This document shows, piece by piece, positions 12,083 through 23,372 of a DNA stretch of 64,000 nucleotides (positions within the stretch are counted from its first letter, which is position 1; every line of letters starts with the position of its first letter). Origin of the DNA: Uloborus plumipes (Eukaryota > Arthropoda > Arachnida > Araneae > Uloboridae); assembly GCA_038373865.1 (NCBI GenBank), contig JAXGGA010002323.1, positions 1-64,000 on the forward strand, in the 5' to 3' direction. A model generated the notes under the pieces. The model was not told the DNA's origin. It did not search any database and saw only the letters and a program-made list of their open reading frames with translations. The position numbers were made by a program, and so were the translations under genes.

Positions 12083-13315
12083 TAAGTTTCAGTATCTTGC
12101 GTTTTTCACGTAATAAACCCTAACTCCAGGAAATTTTTTTAAAAAACTCAATAAAACCCGAATTTTGTTTGAATATAACCAATATTTGTTATGTGAAAAG
12201 ATGCATTACAAATGTTTGTTACAGCAAAATGGTCTTTATGGATAGTTTGAAAAAATTAGGGGAAAAAAATTAATGATGCTCTTATACACATTTGTGCATA
12301 TTCATATATATTGTGAACTTCCATTAATAAACTGCTGAATAAAGGAATTTTCTAACATTTCACATTGGAGATACTGCTACAGAGAACGTTAAAAAATAAA
12401 AAGTAAAAAATGTGATGGAATCCTAGCCATTGGTGTTCTTGTTTCTAAGAAAGGAATGAAATTTAAATGGCTTAGAAATTTGTACTTGTCATATTATGAC
12501 TGATGATTTGCCAGCTCAGGTAATACAAGGCAAAAAAAAAGGGGGGGGGGGGAGGGTAATTAGGATGCAGTAGTAAAGACATTATATTTACAGCTTATAC
12601 CGTTGTGGTATTTTAATTTCATAATTGTATTAATCAGAAATGTAAACTAGAGCTCATTAGGATAGCTGAAGCTGGATTTTTGATAAAAATATAGATAAGT
12701 ACCTCAAAGATTTGTTGATGAAAACTGCACTAAAAACATTATAAAAGGGATGTTTGTTAGTTAAGGCATATTCTTTCAAACAAAAATTTTTTGAAATCGG
12801 TTCAGGCGTCTTCGAGCAATCTTATAACATGCAAAAAAAATACAAAATTGAATTCTTCCACGCCCTTCATGTTGAGAACCACTGCTTTTTTTTTATAAAA
12901 ATTCTGTTAAAACTGAATTTGTGCACACTCAGGGTTTACACTTAAAGTAAGCTACACTAACAACGCTAGTGTAAGTAAAATTATTTTTAATAAATTGAAT
13001 TTCAAGTTAGTCATTTACTTTGACAATCACATAAAATTGAGAACCATATGTTTTCCATTTCCACAAACCGCGATTCATATCCAATTAATTAATTTTTTTT
13101 TTACTGTTGTCACAAATAAATCCAATTTAAGAATCCAATAACATCGTTTCTGGACTTCGAAGTACCTAGTTCTGCCATAAATACTGTTACAAAAGTTGAA
13201 CTTTGTTTACATCTTTGGGTATTATTTATATAATCTTTGACCCTATCTGTTTATTTTCTTTACATGTCAGTATAATAATCCCAATTAATTTGTATTTTTC
13301 TTTTACTCAGTTAAC
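12083..13315. other. Maf-gene intron, AT-rich spacer
   Basis: Non-coding; contains an A run followed by a 12-base G run near 12530-12552. The left terminal repeat of the mariner remnant that follows could not be identified. Confidence 0.4.
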
Positions 13316-14156
13316 ATGGAGTGGGGTGATAATGAAAACCGTATAGCTGTGATCGCTTTACACAAAGTTGGAAAATGTAATACAGATATTTTCAACACTT
13401 TGAAACCTTTGGGTATCAGCCGTATGTTCGTGTACCGCACTATAAATCGATACAATGAGACCCTATCTGTATGTGACAGACCCCGATCAGGCCGTCCCCC
13501 GCACTGTGAGAACGGCAAACGCAGTGAGAGCAGTGGCTGCTCGAATTAGGAGAAATCCCATTCGAAAACAAAAAATCATGTCTCGGAAAATGGGAATCTC
13601 TGTCAGATCAATGTCTCGCATTATAAAAAGTGACCTTAGGATGGGTGCATTTCGAAGAATGACTGGACAAAGGCTAACCACTTCTCTAAAAAAAATTAGA
13701 GTGGATAGATGTAAAGTGCTGCTTGGCCGTTACACCAATGGCCTTCACAGAAAAATTTTGTTTAGCGATGAGAAAATTTTTACGATTGAAGAAAAATTTA
13801 ATCGCCAAAATGATCGTGTGTACGCTGACAGCTCTAAAGAAGCCCAGGAAGTCATTGGAAGAGTAGAAAGAGGTCATCACCCCTCCTCAGTGATGGTTTG
13901 GTGGGGAGTTTGCTTTGATGGCACCACAAAGCTCCATTTTTGTGAAAAAGGAGTTAAAACAGCCGCTAAAAACTATCAGGACGATATTTTGGAACCGGTT
14001 GTCAAGCCTCTAAATGATACCCTGTTTGCTGGAAGTCATTGGGTTTTCCAGCAGGATTCCGCTCCAGCTCACAAGGCAAGATCAACTCAGCAGTGGCTGC
14101 AAAACAACATTCCTGAGTTCATCTCTGAGTATGAGTATAGTAAGATTAGAAGCTAA
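13316..14156 (+). pseudogene. Broken Tc1/mariner-superfamily transposase
   Basis: The element encoded a cut-and-paste transposase with an N-terminal helix-turn-helix DNA-binding region and a DDE/D nuclease. The first frame (13316 to about 13500) reads through an HTH-like region ending in the linker DRPRSGRPP. Reading then shifts by one base in the C run at 13496-13500, and the rest continues in the frame containing 13455-14156. In that frame LFSDEKIF supplies the first catalytic Asp (13767-13769) and QQDSAPAH the second (14055-14057). The third catalytic residue and its usual P-(D/E)-LNP context are missing: after EFIS the sequence diverges and stops. The copy is therefore frameshifted and 3'-truncated, and inactive. 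It lies in the Maf-gene intron, sense to the host gene. Terminal repeats were not found. Confidence 0.85.
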
Positions 14157-15889
14157 TGGTTTCTATTTAATTTTAGTAGTATCTCTAAGTTTTTTCATTT
14201 GAATATTTTTTTTAAAAAGAGGCATACTCTTTTTACCCATTTCAAATAGGAGGCGGTTGTCATTTCAAAGGTTATGTATTTATGTTTATTTTTTGTTAGC
14301 TTCACTCAGTAAACCAAAGGAGTTCTCACTGAGTTTACTTTGAATTCTAGTGCAGTTTTGAAATTTTAAAAACCCAAAAAGCTCAAAATTGCCATTTTCT
14401 TTCAATTTTGAATATATAGAGTAATGGAGATAAGTCTTTTAGCATATAAATTGATAAAATGTAACACATTTAAATATGAGTATTTTCCAACAAAGATTAC
14501 GATTAACAATGAATTATCAATTTAAGGCTCACCTATTTCATTTAAGCATGAAATAAGTTAAAAACAATTCTAATGAAGCTATAATTAGCACCCCGGCAAG
14601 TCAGGGTAATAAGCTAGTTAGATAACATTTCTTGAAACAGACGGTATTCCTTTAAGCGTTGCTGACTGTATATAGATATAAAGAGTAAAAAATTTCTTTG
14701 AAATTATTAAGGGGTTAGAGTACCTTTCTAACAATTTTCTTAAATTTACGTAAAAAAGGTAATTCTTTGAAATATTTGTTTCTGCACTTATTTAACAATC
14801 AATAATTTATTTTCAAACATTTAAAATTTTGCCCACTTATTTTAAAAATTTGAAAAAATTAGGAAAATTTCAATTTTTTAAAAACCCTAAGGCATTTTTG
14901 TTTCTGCACTAATTTCAAAATCTCTTTTTGCTAAATGATCACAAGAATTACCTCTATAAATCTGTGCATTCATTTTTTTATACACTGATTTGAAAATATT
15001 TTGTGACCTTTTATCTAAAAAATTCCTAGACTATTTTGTTTTTCAAACTTTAAAAAGCTCTAAAAATTTTAGTAATTTATGAAGTGCTTATTCGATGCAC
15101 AGTTTTGTTAAATATATTATCCTGAGTGCAAAAAATATTGCTTTAAAGTTGTATCTTTAATAGAAAAAATTCCTTAGCATTTCCAGTAACATAGAAACAC
15201 TAAAAACTGAACATCAAGAAAAAGCACTTTAAAATTTCGCTTTTCCATTGGAACACATAGGATGCATGCCCTTAGTCCCTCATAACTTTTGAAATAATTT
15301 ATCTAGAGCAATGCTATTTTTTTCCAGTGTTTCAAATAACTTTTACTTTTGAAATAAGCAATAAAAATTTTTATGGTCTTTTGGTCATTTTTGAGGTACT
15401 GAGACCCCTTAATAACATTTAAAATTATAAGCATGCACATCATTCCGAGTTTTTCTGGGGGTGGGGGGCTAAGAAAAGGTGTATGCTCAATGCAAATTTT
15501 ACTGGAAAATAAAAAAAACCGCGCCTACTTATAAGTAAAATTATTTTTTAGAGTGATGGGGGTAAGAAGTGGAGTTACAATAATTCCCGAAAATTCGTTT
15601 TCCTGATACGTACTTTGGTGACCAGGTGCTTTTTATAATTGCAAAACGAAATTCTACTCACTGCCCTACATTTGTGTTAAATATATATTTTTGAGACTAA
15701 TCTAAACACATTTTGTATCTTGATTTCTTTAGAAATCAAAGAGTAATAGCAAGCATCGTTCTTGATAATTTAAACTACGTACTATTTTTTTCCCTCGCCA
15801 AGTTTGGCAAGTTGCGCTGTTTATTGGCACCTATCCGATGTAAACAAACCTTGATTTCCTTGACAACCAATTCACTGTAATTCATTCGC
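14157..15889. other. Maf-gene intron, AT-rich spacer
   Basis: Very AT-rich with many short direct repeats of A/T words and no recognisable gene. Possibly eroded transposon sequence. Confidence 0.4.
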
Positions 15890-16549
15890 TTAGCTTTCCC
15901 TGTAGTGCCAAGTTAGGGTGGAATGGAGTATAGCTATGCTGTACTGTTGACTAAATTTGAAGTCCTGATTTATTAAGACACCCAGATCAATAACATTTTC
16001 TACCTGACCAGTGACTGAACCCTGTAAGTAATAACTTGTATGCATATTTGTTCCATGACCTATATGTAGCGCTTGATATTTCCCAACATTAATTACCATG
16101 ACCCACTTATCTGTCTTCCTATTAATATTATCCAAATCCACTTGCAGCTGATTTACTTGTTCTTCATTTTCTATAATTACTGTAACTTTGATATTGTAAG
16201 CAAAACAATTAATGTTTCTAGAAATATTTTCATGAATATCATCCATAAAAATGATAAACAAAAGGGGCAATAAAGCTTCCTCAAGGAACCCTACTTAAAA
16301 CCTCACTCCATTTAGAATGATTTACTCTTACAACTGCTCTTTGTTTCCGTCCAGTCAGCCAATTTTGAGTCCATATCAAAATGTTCCTCCTATTATATCA
16401 GCTAGTTTGCTGAGTAGAACAACATGTGGTACCTTATTGAAAGCTTTTTGAAAATCAATGTAAACAATATCTACACAGTTCTTGTGATCTAAAAGCATTT
16501 TAACCTTGTCATAGAAATGCAGTAAATTAATAGCACATGTTTTAGCTTT
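15890..16549 (-). pseudogene. Fragment of a non-LTR retrotransposon (LINE) reverse transcriptase
   Basis: Read on the minus strand, 16549 to about 16376 gives GFRKAKTCAINLLHFYD followed by DIVYIDFQKAFNKVPH, the finger/palm part of a non-LTR reverse transcriptase. 16270 to 15890 continues with LLFIIFMDDI and then NCFAYNIKV, where an intact enzyme has a (F/Y)ADD catalytic box. The box is destroyed (AYN in place of ADD), there is a frame break between the two pieces, and the 5' part is cut away by the hAT insertion at 16558. The sequence most resembles CR1/L2/Jockey-type LINEs, but the clade is not certain. The copy is dead. Confidence 0.8.
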
Positions 16550-16879
16550 CCTGAAACCAGTGTTGGGCATTAATCAACTAAAGTCTCAATAGACTAAAGT
16601 AATCGTTGCACTATTTAATTTAGATTAATTTAATGTGATTGAATTCAATTCGCAGACGATGATTAAAGTTAGTTCAAACTAACTTATTAGTCAGTCTGAA
16701 AATTATTAATTTAGTGCAGTTTAATTTAGTTCAGATTAAATTAATCAAATTGATTTAGTCGAAACTAAAGTAATCAGATTGATTTAGTCGAGACTAATGT
16801 AATCAGATTGAGTTTCAATGGACTAAAATTAGACTAAAATTAAAAATCAGATTGATGTAAATCTAGATTGATTTTAAAC

Positions 16880-17436
16880 TGATACTGAGATATAGTATAC
16901 GTATTTTTGCATACACATACACGCGTACACAAGAAACCACCTGTATACAGAGGAAAATACATGTGCACACGAGTACACTCATGTGTATGGATATGTTAAT
17001 TTCTGCGCTTGCATACATGCATTTACGTGCACATGCGAGTTAATAGGAGTAAATAGGAGAATATACTTGTAAACCGGAGTACATACGTATTAACACGAGT
17101 ATACTCATATGAAGGAGCATAATTGTATTAATGCGCTTTTATACTTAAATTTACGTGTATATACGAGTAAATACAGCTATGTAGGGGTATATATATATGA
17201 AAACAGGAATTTATACACGTTAACATGAGTATTCTCGTGTGTAGGGGCATATTTATATTTTTGCGCTCATATACATGTTTTTCGTGTATACACGTAAATA
17301 TGAGTGTATAAGAGAATATATATGTAAATACAAGTATATACGTACTATCCCGAGTATACTCGTGTATAGGGTTATATTCGTATTTATGCGCTCATATACA
17401 TATATTTACGTGTGTACACGAGTTAATCCGAGTATA
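16880..17436. repeat. Left minisatellite arm of the palindromic hAT
   Basis: Imperfect tandem units based on GAGTATACTCGTGT and GTATTTTTGCGCTTATATAC-type words form the left arm of the element's interior. They run in the opposite orientation to the array at 19200-20145. The arm is interrupted at 17435-17436 (TA) by the foldback insertion and resumes at 18946. Confidence 0.75.
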
Positions 17437-18945
17437 CACTGCGATGCAAAAGTTTAGACAAAATGCAAATATGTGAATAAAAAGAAAACTATTCAACGAA
17501 ATGCTTTCAAATTTCTACTGCAGGTACACAATATGGTCCCAAATACGTGTCTGGAGTTCTTATAACTATAACTGGAATCAAATTTTGGATATTACAAAAG
17601 ACATTTTTTTACATTGTTGCAAAAGTTTAGACAATAGTCAGATTTTATGCAAATGTCCCTTGAAATGTGATTGGGGGAGGAAATGCGGGACTGTATTATT
17701 CATTTGCAAAGTGCAGAGATTGCTGAATAAATAATCAAAATCTCAAAAGCTCTTTAGTTCTCGTGTAAAGAAGATAAGAAAGTTTGGAAGCTGAAGTTTG
17801 AAAATGAACCTACTTTATTAATTTTTTGTCCTTTAAATCGGCTCTAGTATGGTAGTACATTGTTTTCTATTTTGTGGAGAGCAAATGCACACATGCTTTT
17901 CGATCAAAAAGTCCAAGAAAACTTGAATGAAGGAAATTGAAAAAACGGCTCTGACTGTCGATTCGCCCCTTAATCCTACAAAACTTCAACTTGGGTCAAA
18001 AACAGCACGTGACAGCATAAGTAGATGAACAACTGAATCGGAATGCATAAAAAAAAACAAAGAATTGTGCCTTTGCCTTTTCGGACAGAGTGTCCCAAAT
18101 AAGCCAGATTTTAATGTGAAAAGCAGCATATGTATCATCGTGACTAAAAAATGAATGGTACTTTCTTTGATAAAAATTATTAAAATTGGGATGGCCAAAA
18201 TGGATTATAATTCTTTTTGCGGGACTTGAGAAATATCCAATGATCATATGCTGTGCTGCTTTTCACATTAAAATCTGGCTTATTTGGGACACTCTGTCCG
18301 AAAAGGCAAAGGCACAATTCTTTGTTTTTTTTATGCATTCCGATTCAGTTGTTCATCTACTTATGCTGTCACGTGCTGTTTTTGACCCAAGTTGAAGTTT
18401 TGTAGGATTAAGGGGCGAATCGTCAGTCAGAGCCGTTTTTTCAATTTCCTTCATTCAAGTTTTCTTGGACTTTTTGATCGAAAAGCATGTGTGCATTTGC
18501 TCTCCACAAAATAAAAAACAATGTACTACCATACTAGAGCCGATTTAAAAGACAAAAAATTAATAAAGTAGGTTCATTTTCAAACTTCAGCTTCCAAACT
18601 TTCTTATCTTCTTTACACGAGAACTAAAGAGCTTTTGAGATTTTGATTATTTATTCAGCAATCTCTGCACTTTGCAAATGAATAATACAGTCCCGCATTT
18701 CCTCCACCAATCACATTTCAAGGGATATTTGCATAAAATCTGACTATTGTCTAAACTTTTGCAACAATGTAAAAAAATGTATTTCGTAATATCCAAAATT
18801 TGATTCCAGTTATAGTTATAAGAACTCCAGACACGTATTTGGGGACCATATTGTGTACCTGCAGTAGAAATTTGAAAGCATTTCGTTGAATAGTGTTCTT
18901 TTTATTCACATATTTGCATTTTGTCTAAACTTTTGCATCGCAGTG
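17437..18945. mobile_element. 1.5-kb foldback element with Tc1/mariner-type ends, TA-flanked
   Basis: The element starts CACTGCGATGCAAAAGTTTA and ends with its reverse complement, with TA on both outer sides (17435-17436 and 18946-18947). The inverted repeat covers nearly the whole element: arms of about 700 bp (17437-18139 and 18238-18945) are almost identical, separated by a spacer of about 100 bp. Termini of the form CAxTGC...CAAAAGTTTAGACA are typical of Tc1/mariner relatives. No transposase is encoded; the small mirrored frames in the two arms only reflect the palindrome. The low arm divergence suggests recent origin or gene conversion between arms. Confidence 0.85.
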
Positions 18946-20145
18946 TATAAGAGCATATATATGCAAACACGAGTATATAGGTACTATCCCGAGTATACTC
19001 GTGTATTGGGTTATATTGTATTTTTGCGCTTATATACTTACATTTGCGGGTGTACAAGAGTTAATACGAGTATATAAGAGCAAAAATATGCAAACACGAG
19101 TATATACATACTATCCCGTGTATACTCGTGTTAACTCGCATATACTCTTGTTTACAAGAAAAAACTAGTTTGTGCCAATATTTACTCGTATATGCTCATT
19201 TCTGTTTGTGTACAAGAGCAGAAATACAAATAAGCCCCTACACACGAGTATACTTGGGTTCACACGTATATTCTCATGTTTACTCGTAAATACCCGAATT
19301 TACTCGTATATGCATGAGAATGTATGTATATAAGCTCAAAAATACAATATAGCCCTATACACGAGTATACTCGGGATAGTACGTATATACTCGTGTTTGC
19401 ATATATATGCTCTTATATACTCGTATTAACTCTTGTATACACGTAAATGTAAGTATAGAAGCGCAAAAAGACAATATAACCGTATACACGAGTAAACTCG
19501 GGATAGTACGTATATACTTGTGTTTGCAAATGTATGCTCTTATATACTCGTATTAACTCTTGTATACCCGCAAATGTAAGTATATAAGCGCAAAAATACA
19601 ATATAACCCTATACACGAGTATACTCGGGATAGTACGTATATACTCGTGTTTGCATATATATGCTCTCATATACTCGTATTAACTCGTGTATACCCGTAA
19701 ATGTATGTATATAAGCTCAGAAATACAAATATGTCCCTACACACGAGTATACTCGGGTTCCACACGTATATACCCGAATTAACACGTATCTGTATGTAAA
19801 TGTATATGTACAAGCGCAGAAATACAAATTATCCCCAATACACGAGTATACTCGTGTTAACTCGTATATACTCGAGTTTACACGTATATACTCGTACATA
19901 CCCATATTTACTCTTATATGCACGTAAATGCTTGTATATAAGCGCAGAAATACAAATATGCCCCTACATACGAGTATATTTGAGTTCACACGTATATACT
20001 CATGTGTACTCATATATACCCGAATTTATTCGTACATGAATGTAAATGCATATATACAAGCGCAGAAATAAAAATATTATCCACCACACGAGTATACTCG
20101 TATTAACTCGTTTCTACTCCTGTTTACAAGTACATACTTTAAATA
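18946..20145. repeat. Right minisatellite arm with a ~127-bp higher-order period
   Basis: Arrays of ACACGAGTATACTCG-type palindromic units. In the right half a higher-order repeat is clear: the block TATACACGAGTA(T/A)ACTCGGGAT recurs about 127 bases apart near 19356, 19484 and 19611. Orientation reverses around 19195-19210, which is the symmetry axis of the surrounding hAT element. Confidence 0.75.
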
Positions 20146-20467
20146 CCTACATCGAATTTAATCGCAAATAAAAAATTCAGACTGAAATCAATTTTATTAG
20201 TTTTAATCAAATTGAATTTAGTGCGATTACTTTTAGTCTGACTAAAATTAATCTGACTAATTTAGTCTTGATTAAATCAATCTGAACTAAATTTTTCTCT
20301 ACAACTAACGAAGTTAGTTTGAACTAACGTTAATCATCGTCTGCAAATTAAATAGTTCAAATTTTAAGTAATCTGAACTAAATGCGAGTCAGATTACTTT
20401 AGTCAACTAATCAATCGATTGAAAATTTAGTTGATTTTTTTAGTTCTTGCCCAACACTGCCTGAAAC

Positions 20468-20530
20468 TATACTGTAAACTGATCTACAGACTGCCTCTCT
20501 AAGAAGTTCACTATATTGATTTTGATCAAA
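20468..20530 (-). pseudogene. Remaining 5' piece of the split LINE
   Basis: Directly right of the duplicated CCTGAAAC, the minus strand reads ISLQYSF in the frame that continues into RKAKTCAINLL on the far side of the hAT insertion. A stop codon lies just upstream, so the LINE was already decaying. Beyond about 20530 the similarity cannot be followed by eye. Confidence 0.6.
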
Positions 20531-20860
20531 GTTTCAAATAATGACATCAAAATGTTGTTAGAAATTTTTAATTTTTCCTTCACTTCATATCATAGAGATG
20601 CATTTCTTTCTTATTCAAATTTTTGCTTTTTACGTGTTTTCATGAGAGGAGCAGCTTATGCTAATGCATTTTGCAGCATTCTAAGTTTTTTTTATTTTTT
20701 CGGCAACACTCACAAGTTTTTGATTAAAAGGTATCATAAGTCATACTGTATTCTGTTTTTAAGTTGCATATATTTATGTCTGCTCCGCAGGATGCTTTGT
20801 GAATTGTGAAAAAAAATAATATTGAAGTGAATTAAAAATAAATATTTTAATTTTGCTTAG

Positions 20861-20991
20861 AAAAGTAAGCCAGATGTTATTATTGCTGCTGATACTGTGG
20901 TTTCACTAGCTAGGATCTATGAAAAGCCGATGAAAGAAAAACTGTTTGGAAAACCGACGAACGAAAAGGATGCGTATAGAATTCTGAAGAG
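20861..20991 (+). CDS. Maf/ASMTL-like pyrophosphatase, catalytic exon with ADTVV motif
   Basis: A 131-base exon between TTTTGCTTAG and GTACTT, entering in phase 0 and leaving after two bases of a codon. It reads KSKPDVIIAADTVVSL and then EKPMKEKLFGKPTNEKDAYRILK. The ADTVV segment contains the conserved Asp of the Maf active site, and the K-P...A-(Y)-R-x-L block is the following substrate-binding loop and helix of the family. Between PMKEKLFGKP there are a few more residues than in many Maf proteins, a small insertion before the second KP. The preceding 10.1-kb intron is filled with transposons; the following intron is 8.5 kb. Confidence 0.93.
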
Positions 20992-21081
20992 GTACTTTCA
21001 TAATTTATAGGCAAAATTTTTTTTTTTTTTTTTTTTTTTGCATAGAGAGAGTGTCATTGATAAAATGTATACTCTGACCTA
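20992..21081. other. Intron start with long T tract
   Basis: A T run of about 20 bases at 21019-21039 follows the splice donor; nothing else is recognised. Confidence 0.5.
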
Positions 21082-21320
21082 CAGTGGGTGATCAAATTAT
21101 TAGACACTACTCAAACTCTTGTATTTTTAATTTAGGCTCAAGTTTTGAAAAAAGAAACACCAAACTGTGCATTGTTCTTGGTATCTTTATTATTGTTTTT
21201 TAGAAATGGAAACACTACCCATCTGTGTCATTTCACAAATACATATGGTTATTCCTGTTCAAGTCCCTTTTGTGTAATAATAGTTGTTGTTGTGAGGTTA
21301 CATAGAGTATTCCAGAAGTT
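21082..21320. mobile_element. Terminal fragment of a Tc1/mariner-like element
   Basis: CAGTGGGTGATCAAATTATT follows a TA dinucleotide and has the form of a Tc1-like terminal repeat. The segment from about 21185 to 21310 reappears in inverted orientation at 26640-26765 (shared AGAAATGGAAACACTACC-type block, then the matching GTGAAATGGCACAG stretch on the other strand). The second terminus was not found next to this copy, so it is a fragment or a rearranged element. Confidence 0.55.
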
Positions 21321-23275
21321 TTTTTCCAAAATGTTTTGGTGTCTGCTATAGTCAATGCAAAAGTAAAGCTCATTAATAAAGTACTTTTAATACAGTTTTG
21401 TGAGTTCATTTCAATGTTATATTTATATTATAAGGTGATATTGTTAACAGTTTTCTTTTTAAAGAATAAGCAAGGCTTTAGGCACTCCCCTCCTAGAAAA
21501 TCTAGGTAAATTAAAGCATTACTGGGTCCTTCTTCAAAAAGTGTTACATTTCCGTGTAATTTAGAGTAAGCGCTTCAAAGAATAATTCATTTAACAATTT
21601 TTTTTAATTTCAATGAAAATATATGTATCTGTTTAAATCTGTTAACAATTTTTTATAATATTTATTTTAACATTTTTTTTCTTTGTTCATAGTATGTGAA
21701 TTCTCATTTTCATGGCATGTCACATACCTGATGTTGCTTTCATTGTTACTTAATAGCTTGTTTAATTTTCAGAAAGTTACTTATTAATTTATTATTCATT
21801 CCACAAGTATCTCAAATACTAAAGGTTTACATATCTTATAACTTTTTACATTGTGATTTAGATTGATTAAATAGGATATTAAATTACGACACGCAATAAA
21901 GTCTCACCTCTATTTACCAATCATGAAATGCAATTTTTCATGGACAGAAGGCAGTTTTTATATTTTTATATTCTTAGCATGTACAGATTGTAACAGCAAA
22001 AATAAATTTCTCTTGCTAAAATATGCATCCATTAGGTCTATTTTTATAGAGTTCCTCACTTCCGTGAATCTCGCCTTTGTGATAGTTCTTGTGGATATTA
22101 TTGTAATGAAGGTGAGATTTATTCATTTTAGGCATCTACCAAATTATAATTATCAATATATTCTGAAATTTACTTTGGACAGTTGATTAAATATTTATAA
22201 TTAATTTTATGGCAGTATTTTTAAATTTTCTTATTTCCTCTCCGTGGTTATGGTTATTTTTTTTTTTTATTTATCAATTTGTCCTTAAAATGGCTGTAAT
22301 TTAGTCGGGCCATTGTTTATGGTTACTTTGAATAAGTAACAGTTTCATGTAAAAATGAAAAAAAAAAAAAGCAGGAAACAATATTCTGAAATGGAAATTT
22401 TTTTTGACTCTACAGTTACATTTTAGAGAATGACCCTACTACTCACTTCCACTCATTTCTAGAGAGCTATTGCAAATTTGACAGGTGCTTTTAAGTCAGT
22501 AGTTGGACATATCAAAATTGAAACAGACTAAATCAAGTTACTGGAAGCAGATGGCGTTGGCAAATGAGGCAGAAAACGCATCACGACTCCTCATACCGGA
22601 TGCAGAAGCAGGACTTTTGTGCCTCCCAGATGTTAGACTCTTTCTATGAAACACTCTTGATAGATTTGCTTTTCTGGGTGTTGTTGAAGGAATGAACTTT
22701 TGTCAACAAATATGTTAAAGTGCTGTCATTATGCTGCTGTGAAAAATAGGTTTGATAGAAGTCAATTTTATGTTACAAAAATTAATTTGTGATTTTCAAC
22801 AAAAAATAGGTGTTGATAATGAAGATTGCAAAAAGTCTCTGCTAAAGTGGGATACTTCTCCAGATAAGGTCAGTACTATTTTAAAAAACATTTTTGTTAA
22901 AATTCTAGTATTTGGATGTTTATTTTACATTTTTTGCTCAGAAACTTCATGACAAAGGAGAAGACGAACGAGAAAACTATGCCTTTTGGGGGGGGGGGGG
23001 GGGGGGGAGGTTTTACGCTTTTCATTATTGGAATTTTAAACATTAATTAATGAATTGTTTACACAATGTATTTTTGAATCCCAACCCACAAAGCAACTGA
23101 ATCTTTTGTGTATCATAATGTATTGCTTATTAATGTATGTCTATAACTGAAAGTATTGTATAACTTTATGAATGTGAACAAATACTAGAGGAAAGGAACC
23201 ATTCCCAATGGCTTTGCCCATAATCTAATGTTGAAATTCAATCGCAAGCTGCACCAAAAGTACTTAATTAATAAG
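21321..23275. other. Maf-gene intron, mostly unexplained
   Basis: AT-rich spacer. 22440-22700 is less AT-rich and reads as possible degraded coding sequence (MALANEAENASRLL in the + frame), but I recognise no family. A 20-base G run lies at 22988-23007. Confidence 0.35.
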
Positions 23276-23353
23276 TACCATAAACAAGGTTTACTTGGAC
23301 CCTAGGGGGTTACTTGAGCCCAACAGTAAAATGATAAAATCTGGGTTTGGTAC
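23276..23353 (+). repeat. Left arm of an older inverted repeat around the hAT element
   Basis: About 75 bases ending ATGATAAAATCTGGGTTTGG are repeated in inverted orientation at 26505-26566. The two arms originally faced each other across a short spacer, and the 3.1-kb hAT transposon then landed in that spacer. Probably the remains of a foldback MITE. Confidence 0.7.
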
Positions 23354-23372
23354 TAGCGTTAAAGACTGCAGA

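Larger units (their letters stand above)
16558..20459. mobile_element. Palindromic non-autonomous hAT element, 3.9 kb, 8-bp TSD CCTGAAAC
   Basis: The termini CAGTGTTGGGCA (16558-16569) and TGCCCAACACTG (20448-20459) are perfect 12-bp inverted repeats. CCTGAAAC is duplicated directly outside (16550-16557 and 20460-20467). The element interrupts the minus-strand LINE: joining the two flanks over one TSD copy restores an uninterrupted SFRKAK reading. Just inside the termini are dense repeats of GACTAAA/TTTAGTC and GATTAA/TTAATC words (16575-16880 and 20160-20445). The centre holds arrays of ACACGAGTATACTCGTGT-like units that change orientation near 19195-19210, so the whole element, apart from a younger insertion, is one giant inverted repeat. 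No transposase is encoded. Confidence 0.9.

Noticed and set aside
15890..16570. A functional reverse transcriptase gene
   Set aside because: The catalytic (F/Y)ADD box is changed, frames are broken and the 5' part is separated by a transposon insertion.
17986..18395. Two mirrored open frames with the same peptide
   Set aside because: They are the two arms of the foldback read in opposite directions and do not match any protein family.
19413..20039. Tyr/Arg/Ile-rich open frames up to 98 codons on both strands
   Set aside because: Low-complexity translations of the GAGTATACTC minisatellite.
16880..20145. Regular palindromic repeats resembling a CRISPR array
   Set aside because: There are no unique spacers of constant length, no cas genes, and the host is a eukaryote. 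The repeats are a minisatellite inside a hAT element.
22752..22952. Extra Maf exon (VDNEDCKKSLLKWDTSPDK before a GTCAGT donor)
   Set aside because: The exons at 20861 and 29466 join in phase with a continuous Maf domain, leaving no room for an insert here.
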